From NCBI RefSeq assembly GCF_014648255.1, contig NZ_BMQT01000005.1, positions 268,294 through 332,293 of the forward strand: a stretch of 64,000 nt of DNA, written 5' to 3'. Each line of letters opens with the position of its first letter. The first letter of the stretch is position 1. The notes under the pieces are model-generated. The model made no database searches, was not told where the DNA came from, and worked only from the letters and a program-made list of their open reading frames with translations. The DNA is from Nocardioides albus. Lineage in GTDB: Bacteria > Actinomycetota > Actinomycetes > Propionibacteriales > Nocardioidaceae. Made by a program: the position numbers and the translations under genes. Below are positions 25,276 through 32,876 of the stretch, one piece after another.

Positions 25276-26469
25276 GTGGCTGAGAACGACGGGATCCGGC
25301 CGGACTGGATCAACAAGGACTACTACGCCGAGCTGGGCGTCAAGAAGGACGCCTCGAGCGACGACATCAAGAAGGCCTATCGCAAGCTCGCGCGGGCCAA
25401 CCACCCCGACTCCAACCCTGGCGACGACGCCAAGCACGAGAAGTTCAAGAAGGTCGCCGAGGCCTACGACGTCATCGGCGATGCCGAGAAGCGCAAGAAA
25501 TACGACGAGGTGCGCACCCTCGGTGCTTCGGGCGGTTTCCCTGGCGGCTTCGGCGGAACGGGTGCCGGCCGCGGCTACAACTTCGACGACCTCTTCGGTG
25601 GCGGCGGTGCGCAGAGCGGCGGGCTCGGCGACATGTTCGGCGACCTCTTCGGCGGTGCCGGTGGCGCCGGCGGAGGGTTCAGCGGGCGGCGTACGACTCC
25701 GCGGGCTCGGCCCATCAAGGGGGCCGACGTCGAGACGAGTGCCACGATCGGGTTCACCGACGCGCTCGACGGTGTGACCATCTCGCTGCGCCTGACCTCC
25801 GACGCCGCCTGTCCCGACTGCAACGGCACGGGCGGCAAGCCCGGCACCAAGCCGCGAGTCTGCCCCGAGTGCGAGGGCGCCGGCTATGTGGTCAACTCCG
25901 TGGGCGGTGCGTTCTCGATGAACGAGACCTGCCCGCGCTGCGGCGGCCGTCAGCTGATCTACGACGAGGCCTGCCCGACCTGCCGTGGCTCCGGCCGCGG
26001 CACCTCGGCGCGCACCATCCAGGCTCGCATCCCTGCCGGGGTCAAGGACCGGCAGCGGATCCGGCTCAAGGGCAAGGGCGCCGCCGGGGAGAACGGGGGA
26101 CCCTCCGGCGACCTCTACGTCACAGTGCACGTGACGCCTCACCGCGTCTTCGGCCGCAAGGACGACAACCTCACCATCGACGTGCCCGTCGGGTTCGACG
26201 AGCTGGCGCTCGGGGCGGAGGCGAAGCTGCCGACGCTCTCCGGTTCGCCGGTGACGCTGCGGATCCCCGCCGGCACCCCCAACGGCCGCACCTTCCGGGT
26301 CCGGGGCAAGGGGTTCCGGCGTGCTGACGGCACCGTCGGCGACCTGCTCGCGACCGTCGAGGTGCAGATCCCGGCCGTGCTCGACGCCGATGCCAAGGCC
26401 GCCGTCGAGGCCTATCGGGCCGCGATGGCCGGCAAGCCGCTGCGTACGTCTCTTCTCGAGGAGTCATGA
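25276..26469 (+). CDS. dnaJ: Chaperone DnaJ (type I Hsp40)
   Basis: This 397-residue protein carries a J domain at ~14-80 with the H43-P44-D45 tripeptide that stimulates DnaK ATPase, then a G/F-rich region. Four CxxCxGxG zinc motifs follow, somewhat degenerate (CPDCNGTG, CPECEGAG, CPRCGGRQ, CPTCRGSG), as is usual for actinobacterial DnaJ1. The C-terminal peptide-binding domains end at IPAVLDADAKAAVEAYR. The GTG start at 25276 follows GGGAGGAGGGG. It lies third in the chaperone operon, 81 bases after grpE, and overlaps hspR. Confidence 0.97.
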   Translation: MAENDGIRPDWINKDYYAELGVKKDASSDDIKKAYRKLARANHPDSNPGDDAKHEKFKKVAEAYDVIGDAEKRKKYDEVRTLGASGGFPGGFGGTGAGRGYNFDDLFGGGGAQSGGLGDMFGDLFGGAGGAGGGFSGRRTTPRARPIKGADVETSATIGFTDALDGVTISLRLTSDAACPDCNGTGGKPGTKPRVCPECEGAGYVVNSVGGAFSMNETCPRCGGRQLIYDEACPTCRGSGRGTSARTIQARIPAGVKDRQRIRLKGKGAAGENGGPSGDLYVTVHVTPHRVFGRKDDNLTIDVPVGFDELALGAEAKLPTLSGSPVTLRIPAGTPNGRTFRVRGKGFRRADGTVGDLLATVEVQIPAVLDADAKAAVEAYRAAMAGKPLRTSLLEES

Positions 26470-26903
26470 TGAGCGACGGATTCGGCAGCCCGTCTCCGGA
26501 TGCCGCGGTGTATGTGATCAGCGTCGCCGCGGAGCTGACCGGGCTGCACCCGCAGACGCTGCGTACCTATGAGCGGATGGGTCTGATCACCCCCGGTCGC
26601 ACCGGTGGTGGCGGGCGGCGCTACTCCTTCCACGACATCGAGCGGCTGCGCTCGATCGCGGACCTGACCTCGGCCGGCATCGGCATCGAGGGAGTACGCC
26701 GCATCCTGGCCCTCGAGCAGCACGTCGACGCGCTGCGCCGGCGCAACGAGGAGCTGCAGCACGAGCTGGCCGCCACCCGCGATGCGCTCGCCCAGGCGAG
26801 GGCGGCCGCTCCGGAGCCGAAGGGCCCGGCCAGCAGGCTTCCTGCGGTTCGACAGTCGCCGCCAGGGCAGGCGATCGTGGTCTGGCGGCGCCAGCACGGC
26901 TAG
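26466..26903 (+). CDS. hspR: Heat-shock repressor HspR (MerR family)
   Basis: This 145-residue protein has a MerR-type DNA-binding domain at ~16-85: VYVISVAAELTGLHPQTLRT, YERMGLITPGRTGGGGRRYS, then IERLRSIADLTSAGIGIEGV. A coiled-coil helix follows (HVDALRRRNEELQHELAAT). The tail ends in AIVVWRRQHG, close to the conserved VVW tail of HspR proteins. The ATG at 26466 overlaps the dnaJ stop (ATGA). In Streptomyces and Mycobacterium HspR binds HAIR sites with DnaK as corepressor. HAIR sites are visible here upstream of dnaK and clpB, so its regulon in this window is dnaK-grpE-dnaJ-hspR and clpB. Confidence 0.97.
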   Translation: MMSDGFGSPSPDAAVYVISVAAELTGLHPQTLRTYERMGLITPGRTGGGGRRYSFHDIERLRSIADLTSAGIGIEGVRRILALEQHVDALRRRNEELQHELAATRDALAQARAAAPEPKGPASRLPAVRQSPPGQAIVVWRRQHG

Positions 26904-27068
26904 CTCGACACCAACTGATCGCTTGACAGATTTGTTGGCGAGTTGTGGATTTCGGGTACAACCGATGTTGGTGCACTGCCCGCATACTGATGAATAAGCC
27001 GCGAGTGTCGGACCAACCCCCATATGGTCGGGGCACACGCGGCGGACCCGGTGGAGCCGACCCGAGAC

Positions 27069-27093
27069 GGACCCGCCGGGTCCTTCCAGTTTT
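27069..27093 (+). terminator. Possible terminator of the chaperone operon
   Basis: A 6-bp GC stem (GGACCC-GCC-GGGTCC) is followed within 7 bases by a run of four T. It lies 166 bases after hspR and 59 bases before the DUF445 gene. The stem is short and the T-run displaced. Confidence 0.35.
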
Positions 27094-27151
27094 CCCGCCG
27101 GTCAGGCAGGATCGGACCTGCGCCTGACGCCGTTGGCGCTCTCTCGGAAAT

Positions 27152-28462
27152 ATGGGGTCCTTCAGCATGCTCTCTGCATGGGAGATCGACTGGTTCGCGT
27201 TCTGGTCGATACCGGTCTTCACCGCCGTGATCGGCTGGCTCATCAACTGGTCGGGGCTGTGGATGCTCTTCTCCCCGATCCGCTTCCACGGGATCACCGT
27301 CCCGGGGCTCCAGCAGATCGCCGGCTCGCTGCCGCGCAAGGTCCAGGAGATCCCCGGCATCCTGCACGGCGGGCTCGGCTGGCAGGGGATCGTGCCGGCG
27401 CGGGCCGCGAAGATGGGCTCGATAGCCGTCGACCGGGCGCTGTCTCAGATGGCGACGGCCCGCGACTTCTACGAGCAGCTCGAGCCGGACAAGATCGCGG
27501 CCCACATCGTCGACGTCTTCCGTCCCGAGATCCCGTTCCTGGTCGACGAGATCATGTGGCGCGAGCACCCGCGTTTCTGGCGGGATCTGCCGCGCCCGCT
27601 GCGCGCGACGGTGATCGAGCGGGTCCAGGCCCGGCTCCCCGACGTCGTCGGCGACGTGACGGTCGAGATCGGCAACCACATCGACCAGCTCTTCGACCCG
27701 AAGATCATGGTGATCGAGAACTTCGAGAAGGACCCGTCGATCATCGTACGGATCTTCAAGGACTTCGGTGCACGTGAGCTGCGGATGATGGTCGTCTTCG
27801 GTGCGGTCTTCGGGTTTCTCCTCGGCATCCCGGTCGCCGTCGTCGACCAGGCCTTCCACCTCTGGTGGCTGCTGCCGATCCTCGGGGTGCTGGTCGGCTG
27901 GACGACCAACCTGCTCGGCATGCTGCTCATCTTCGAGCCGGCCGAGCCCAGGCGGATCGGCCCGATCAAGATCCAGGCGCTCTTCGCCCGGCGGCAGTGG
28001 CAGGCCTCCGACGTCTACGGCAAGCACATCGCCAAGGACGTGATCACGCTCGAGCACATCGGCGAGCACCTCCTCAACGGACCCTCCGGCGACCGCACTC
28101 GCCAGATGCTGGCCGCAGCCCTCGAACCCGCGGTCAACGCAGCGGTGGGGCCGGCGCACGGCGCGGTCCGGGTCGCGGTCGGGGCCAGGCGGTTCGATGC
28201 GATCCGGTCCTCGGTCGCTGAGCACGCGGTCGAATACACACTCACCCCGCTGCGTGACGCTGCTTTCAGCCAGCAGCAGTCGTGCAACATCCGTCGACTG
28301 ATCGCGGAGCGGTGTCGGGCCCTGCCGCCGAAGACCTTCGTTGACATGATGAGAGCAGCGATCAAGGAGGACGAGTGGCTGCTCTACGCCCACGGGGCGA
28401 TCATGGGTCTGGCGGGCGGGTTCCTGCACGTCGCGGTCTTCGAATGGTGGAACGTGTTGTGA
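27152..28462 (+). CDS. DUF445 family membrane protein, copy 1
   Basis: This 436-residue protein of the DUF445/YheB type has an N-terminal membrane segment (FWSIPVFTAVIGWLINWSGL), a long helical region rich in ILxxQLPxxV-type repeats, a central membrane pair around residues 212-270 (FGAVFGFLLGIPVAVV and LLPILGVLVGWTTNLLGML), and a C-terminal hydrophobic end (HGAIMGLAGGFLHVAVF). The family has no firmly established function. ATG 27152 is the longest start; ATG 27167 is also possible because no strong ribosome binding site decides. Its stop overlaps the GTG of the Abi-alpha gene. The paralogue at 29572 aligns along the full length. Confidence 0.88.
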   Translation: MGSFSMLSAWEIDWFAFWSIPVFTAVIGWLINWSGLWMLFSPIRFHGITVPGLQQIAGSLPRKVQEIPGILHGGLGWQGIVPARAAKMGSIAVDRALSQMATARDFYEQLEPDKIAAHIVDVFRPEIPFLVDEIMWREHPRFWRDLPRPLRATVIERVQARLPDVVGDVTVEIGNHIDQLFDPKIMVIENFEKDPSIIVRIFKDFGARELRMMVVFGAVFGFLLGIPVAVVDQAFHLWWLLPILGVLVGWTTNLLGMLLIFEPAEPRRIGPIKIQALFARRQWQASDVYGKHIAKDVITLEHIGEHLLNGPSGDRTRQMLAAALEPAVNAAVGPAHGAVRVAVGARRFDAIRSSVAEHAVEYTLTPLRDAAFSQQQSCNIRRLIAERCRALPPKTFVDMMRAAIKEDEWLLYAHGAIMGLAGGFLHVAVFEWWNVL

Positions 28463-29490
28463 GCGCACTCCACATCAACACCGAGCCGGAGGCCCGCCGA
28501 CCGGAGACGTACGCTGCGCCCTCGATCGAGCCGCAGGAGGAGCTCGTGCAGGGCCGCGAGGGGATGCACCGTATGCCCACACCGGCGCCGAGCGGCGGTC
28601 TCGTCGACGAGGCGATGGACGTTCTGCCGGGCCTGCTCAGGATCTCCGCGGTGACGGTGGCCCACACCGCCGGCTGGGGTCTGAGGACCTACGCCCGTGG
28701 GGTGGGCCGAGTGGCGAAGGCGGTCGTCGACCCCAACGAGGCGGTGCGACTCACCGAGGACGTGGCGACCAACGCCCGCCAGATGACCGGCTTCGCGAAG
28801 CGGGTCGCGACCGGCAACCCGATCACCGGCCTGCTGGAGCGCGTCGCGCTCCCGGCGGCCGAGAACGCGAAGGCGGCGATGGAGGGCCGGGCTGCGCGGG
28901 TCAACGCTGCGCAGGTCAGGGGTGGCGCCCCCGGCGACGGTCCCGACCGGCTGCGACGGACCGGCGAGGAGCTGCTGCGGCGCTCGCGGGACGTGTGGGA
29001 CGAGAACGAGCGCCACCCTGCCTTCGTCAGCATCCTCGAGGAGCTGGCCCCCGACGAGGCCCGCATCCTGGTGCTGATGCTCAAGGACGGACCGCAGCCG
29101 GCCGTCGACGTGGTCGAGGGCGGCCTGCTCGGCCATCTGCGCGGATCTCGGATGATCGCCCGTGGCCTGACCATGATCGGAGCGCAGGCCAGCGTGCGCT
29201 ACGCCTCGCTGGTCCCGCAGTACCTCAACAACCTGACCCGGCTCGGGCTGGTGTGGCAGTCCGAGGAGCCGGTCAGCGAGCTGATCCGCTATCAGGTGGT
29301 CGAGGCGCAGCCCGACGTGCTCGAGGCTCGTCATGGCAAGGGCGGCGCTCGGATCAAGCGGCGCTCGATCCACCTGACACCGTTCGGGCAGGACTTCGCT
29401 CGGGCGTGCTTCGCCGATGTCGATGATCTCGACCTGCTGCCGAGCCACGAGATCCCTCCCGGCGCGGCGACGGAAGCGTCAACCGAATAG
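28459..29490 (+). CDS. Abi-alpha (DUF4393) family protein, copy 1
   Basis: This 343-residue protein has a hydrophobic patch near residues 55-75 (MDVLPGLLRISAVTVAHTAG) and then an amphipathic helical half. The conserved C-terminal part contains HPAFVSILEELAPDEARILV, LKDGPQPAVDV, YLNNLTRLGLVW and IHLTPFGQDFARACF, which fit the Abi-alpha/DUF4393 family named from phage abortive-infection loci. The N-terminal ~45 residues are an extension absent from copy 2. The GTG start overlaps the DUF445 stop by four bases, so the two products are made together and probably work as a pair at the membrane. A defence role is suggested only by the family name. Confidence 0.75.
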   Translation: MSALHINTEPEARRPETYAAPSIEPQEELVQGREGMHRMPTPAPSGGLVDEAMDVLPGLLRISAVTVAHTAGWGLRTYARGVGRVAKAVVDPNEAVRLTEDVATNARQMTGFAKRVATGNPITGLLERVALPAAENAKAAMEGRAARVNAAQVRGGAPGDGPDRLRRTGEELLRRSRDVWDENERHPAFVSILEELAPDEARILVLMLKDGPQPAVDVVEGGLLGHLRGSRMIARGLTMIGAQASVRYASLVPQYLNNLTRLGLVWQSEEPVSELIRYQVVEAQPDVLEARHGKGGARIKRRSIHLTPFGQDFARACFADVDDLDLLPSHEIPPGAATEASTE

Positions 29491-29571
29491 CAGACGCTTC
29501 GGGGTGTGTGCGTTCGCCTGTGGGTAGGGTACGCATACTGACGGTCTGGAACTCTGGCGGAAGGAGCTCGG

Positions 29572-30894
29572 ATGTCGCCGGAGTGGCAGGACTCGCTGGT
29601 CAGCTGGCTCGAGGACTGGGCTGCCCACGTCCACTGGCTCTCGCTGATCACCATCCCGATCTTCACCGGAGTGATCGGCTGGCTGATCAACTGGTCGGGT
29701 CTCTACATGCTCTTCTCCCCGCTCACCTTCAAGGGTTTCCAGGTGCCCGGGCTGCGCGAGCTGACCAGGGTGCTGCCACACAAGCTGCAGGAGGTCCCGG
29801 GCTTCGCCCAGGGCGGGCTCGGCTGGCAGGGGATCATCCCCGCCCGGGCCGCGAAGATGGGCTCGATCGCCGTCGACAAGGCGATCGCCAAGCTCGGCAC
29901 CCCCAGCGACTTCTACCAGCAGCTCGGCCCCTCGGAGATCGCCACGCACATCGTGGAGACCTTCCGTCCGGAGGTGCCCGACCTCGTCGACCAGATCATG
30001 ATGCGCGAGCATCCGCGGCTCTGGCGTGACCTGCCGCGGCCGGTCAAGGACGCGATCATCGTCCGGGTGCAGGCCCAGCTCCCGTCCATCGTGCACAAGG
30101 TCACCGACGACATCGGGGTGCACATCAACCAGCTGCTCGACCCGAAGCTGATGGTCATCGACCACTTCCGCAAGAACCCCGCCCTCGTGGTCAGGATCTT
30201 CCGCGACTTCGGTCAGCGCGAGCTCAACCTGATGGTCGCCTTCGGGTTCATCTTCGGGTTCCTACTCGGCATCCCGGTGGCACTGGTCGACCAGACCTTC
30301 CACGTCTGGTGGCTGCTTCCCGTGCTCGGCGTGGTCGTCGGCTGGGTGACGAACCTGCTCGGCATGTGGCTCATCTTCGAGCCCGCCGAACCGCGGCGCA
30401 TCCTGGGGATCAAGGTGCAGGGTCTCTTCCCGCGCCGCCAGGAGCAGGCCGCGGAGGTCTACGCCGACATCATCGCCACCGACGTGATCACGCTCGAGCG
30501 CATCGGTGACTTCCTGCTCGACGGCCCCCGCGGCGACGCCACCCGCAAGCTGCTGATCAACGCACTGATGCCCGCTGTCGACCGGGCGGCCGGGCCCTAC
30601 CGGGGCGCGGTGCGGATCGCGCTCGGGTCGGAGCGGTTCGACCGGATCAGCACCTCGGTCGCCAACGAGGCGGCGGATCGTACGCTGGTGCCGTTCCGTG
30701 ATCCCGGCTTCAGCCGTCACCAGGCGGACAAGATCCGCGACCTGGTCGCGCGGCGCACCAAGGAGCTCCCGCCGGGCGACTTCGTGGACATGATGAGGTC
30801 AGCGATCAAGGAGGACGAATGGATGCTCTACGCCCACGGCGCGATCATGGGGCTCGCGGGCGGCTTCCTGCACCTTCTAATCTTTCCGACATGA
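29572..30894 (+). CDS. DUF445 family membrane protein, copy 2
   Basis: This 440-residue paralogue of the 27152 product shares blocks such as TGVIGWLINWSGLYMLFSP, GGLGWQGIIPARAAKMGSIA, FGFIFGFLLGIPVALVDQTF, LLPVLGVVVGWVTNLLGMW and FVDMMRSAIKEDEWMLYAHG with it. Membrane segments lie at the N-terminus, in the centre and at the C-terminus, with long amphipathic helices between, the usual DUF445 plan. ATG 29572 has GGAGCTCGG upstream. It starts 81 bases after the first Abi-alpha gene, and its stop overlaps the second Abi-alpha ATG, exactly repeating the gene order of the first cassette. Confidence 0.9.
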   Translation: MSPEWQDSLVSWLEDWAAHVHWLSLITIPIFTGVIGWLINWSGLYMLFSPLTFKGFQVPGLRELTRVLPHKLQEVPGFAQGGLGWQGIIPARAAKMGSIAVDKAIAKLGTPSDFYQQLGPSEIATHIVETFRPEVPDLVDQIMMREHPRLWRDLPRPVKDAIIVRVQAQLPSIVHKVTDDIGVHINQLLDPKLMVIDHFRKNPALVVRIFRDFGQRELNLMVAFGFIFGFLLGIPVALVDQTFHVWWLLPVLGVVVGWVTNLLGMWLIFEPAEPRRILGIKVQGLFPRRQEQAAEVYADIIATDVITLERIGDFLLDGPRGDATRKLLINALMPAVDRAAGPYRGAVRIALGSERFDRISTSVANEAADRTLVPFRDPGFSRHQADKIRDLVARRTKELPPGDFVDMMRSAIKEDEWMLYAHGAIMGLAGGFLHLLIFPT

Positions 30895-31784
30895 GCATCC
30901 TGGGCAAGGTCGTCCCGACCGCCTCCGCCGTTGCCGGCACCGCTCCCGGTCTGGCGAGGGTGGCGGCAGGCGCTGCCTGGCACACGGCCGGATGGGGGCT
31001 GCGCACCTCCAGCCGCGCCGGTATCCGGGTCGCCCGGGCGATGGTCGACCAGGACGTACGCGACGGGTTGGTGCGGGAGACGGCCGAGGCCGTGGGGATC
31101 GTCGCCGGCACCGCCGCCAGGATCATCCGGCCCGGCGCACAGCCGGTGATGGAGCTCGCCGGGCCCGACTACGAGGCAGCCGGTCACGATGTCGTGCTCG
31201 CCCGTGCGCGGGAGACCGAGGCGTCCGAGGACTCCCTGCCGGTGCTGCGTCGCCGCGGCGCCGAGCTGCTCGACCGCTCTCGTGACGTCTGGGCCGACGA
31301 GCAGGGGCACCCTGCGTACGCTCGGATCCTCGACGAGCTCGCGCCCGACGAGGCGCGGATGCTGCTCTACCTGCTCAAGGCGGGACCACAGCCCTCGGTC
31401 GACATCCGCACCGGCGGTCCTGCCGGGCTCGTCGGCAGCACCATGATCGCCCCCGGGCTCAACATGATCGCCGGACGCAGCGGCGTGCGGTATCCGGAGC
31501 GGGTGCCGGCCTACCTGAACAACCTGTTCCGGCTCGGGCTGGTGTGGTTCTCCAAGGAGCCGCTGCCCGACCCGCTGGAATACCAGGTCCTCGAGGCGCA
31601 GCCCGACGTGCTGGAGGCGCTGCACTCGGTGAAGTTCGCCAAGATCGTACGCCGCTCGGTGCACCTGACGCCGTTCGGCGAGGCCTTCGGCCGCACCACG
31701 CTCGTGGACGAGGGCTCGGCCGAGTCGGTCTACCCGGAGCACCAGGCGCCGGTGACCGGCGGGGCCGATCTGCCCAAGGCCTGA
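30891..31784 (+). CDS. Abi-alpha (DUF4393) family protein, copy 2
   Basis: This 297-residue paralogue of the 28459 product lacks the N-terminal extension. It has a hydrophobic N-terminal stretch (residues ~8-35), HTAGWGLRTSSRAGIRVARA, and the conserved C-terminal blocks YARILDELAPDEARMLLYLL, KAGPQPSVDIRTGG, PAYLNNLFRLGLVWFS and VHLTPFGEAFGR. ATG 30891 overlaps the DUF445 stop (ATGA). The C-terminal half has conserved spacing typical of a winged-helix-like fold, but no catalytic motif is visible. It closes the duplicated DUF445/Abi-alpha array; the next gene is on the opposite strand. Confidence 0.78.
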   Translation: MSILGKVVPTASAVAGTAPGLARVAAGAAWHTAGWGLRTSSRAGIRVARAMVDQDVRDGLVRETAEAVGIVAGTAARIIRPGAQPVMELAGPDYEAAGHDVVLARARETEASEDSLPVLRRRGAELLDRSRDVWADEQGHPAYARILDELAPDEARMLLYLLKAGPQPSVDIRTGGPAGLVGSTMIAPGLNMIAGRSGVRYPERVPAYLNNLFRLGLVWFSKEPLPDPLEYQVLEAQPDVLEALHSVKFAKIVRRSVHLTPFGEAFGRTTLVDEGSAESVYPEHQAPVTGGADLPKA

Positions 31785-31826
31785 CCGATGACCGACGTCA
31801 GGTGCCTCCTCCGCCGCCGCAGGGTG

Positions 31827-32681
31827 TCAGCTCCTCGACGCAGCCCGTCCGGCTGCTCGTGCCAGCGTCTCGAACTCCGGAGCGACCGTCTCGGGTGAGA
31901 TGTCGCTGTCGCGCTCGAGCATGATGCCGGGCAGGTCGCGTCCGGCGTAGGCGTCGACGAGGGTCTCCAGGAGCGAGAGCACCGGCGGCGGCATCGGGTG
32001 TGCGTGGGTGTCGAGGTAGAGGCCTTCGCGTTCGACGCCGCCGGCCACATGCACATAGGCCACTGCGTCGAGCGGGAAGCGTCGGAGCTCGGCCGCAGGG
32101 TCGGTGCCGCGGGCGGTCGCGGAGGCGTAGAGGTTGGCGACGTCGAGGACGATCCCGACGCCGGTGCGCTCGACGAGCTCGGTCAGGAAGTCCGGCTCCG
32201 TGTAGGTGTCCTCGGGCCAGGTGAAGAGGGCCGCGATGTTCTCGACGGCGAGCGGAACGGGAAGCGCGGACTGAGCGACGCGGACGTTCTCGCACAGCAC
32301 GTCCAGCGACTCACGGGTGCGCGGAGGCGGCAGCAGATGGCCGGCTTCCAAGACATCGCCGTGGAGGTCGGACGGGGTCTCGGCGGCGCGTACGAACGCG
32401 ATGTGCTCGGACACGACCGGACTCCCCAGCGCCTCGGCGAGCCCGGCGAGATGGGCCAGGCGCTCGGCAGACGGCTCGGCCGCCCCGCCGAGTCCAAGCT
32501 CGACCCCGTGCACGACCACGGGCACTCCGAGCGAGGTCAGCGCGGGCGGAAGCCGATCCACGGAGAGATTCTCGGCGACGACCTCGGTGAACCCGAGCCG
32601 GCCGGACGCGGCGTACGAGATCAGCAGGTCGGCGATGGCCGGACGCCAGGCCACCGCAGTCCCCTGAACCTGTCGCGTCAT
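31827..32681 (-). CDS. MNIO (DUF692) family multinuclear iron oxidase-like protein, solo
   Basis: This 284-residue TIM barrel of the DUF692 family (now called MNIO, relatives of MbnB) has candidate iron ligands in VVVHGVELGLG (His), VVSEHIAFV (Glu-His), LAVENIAALF (Glu), VLDVANLYASA (Asp, Asn), VAYVHVAGG (His) and LYLDTHAHPMP (Asp, His). Studied members oxidise Cys, Asp or other residues of small ribosomal peptides with a partner protein that delivers the peptide. Here no partner (DUF2063 or TIGR04222 type) and no obvious Cys-rich precursor lies within several hundred bases, so it is an orphan within the window. It converges on the Abi-alpha gene and is divergent from the penicillin-binding protein. 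Confidence 0.85.
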   Translation of the reverse strand: MTRQVQGTAVAWRPAIADLLISYAASGRLGFTEVVAENLSVDRLPPALTSLGVPVVVHGVELGLGGAAEPSAERLAHLAGLAEALGSPVVSEHIAFVRAAETPSDLHGDVLEAGHLLPPPRTRESLDVLCENVRVAQSALPVPLAVENIAALFTWPEDTYTEPDFLTELVERTGVGIVLDVANLYASATARGTDPAAELRRFPLDAVAYVHVAGGVEREGLYLDTHAHPMPPPVLSLLETLVDAYAGRDLPGIMLERDSDISPETVAPEFETLARAAGRAASRS

Positions 32682-32876
32682 GGCTCAAGTGTGGACCGGA
32701 GGGTGATCGTCGTCTGCCGAATTCCTGCCTGGCTCAGCCCGCTTCGGTCGCCGCCTTGCAGCCGCCGCCCAGCGACAGTGGTCCGTGTGGGCCTTTCCGG
32801 TAGTCTGAAATCTGTTCTCCGATCGTTCGCAACCCTCGCCGGTCCTGGCTCGAGGCCCGGGTAGGAGCCCCCTAAC

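Noticed and set aside
28459..29490. A confirmed phage-defence gene
   Set aside because: The family name Abi-alpha is the only support. No defence island genes, integrase or atypical base composition surround it.
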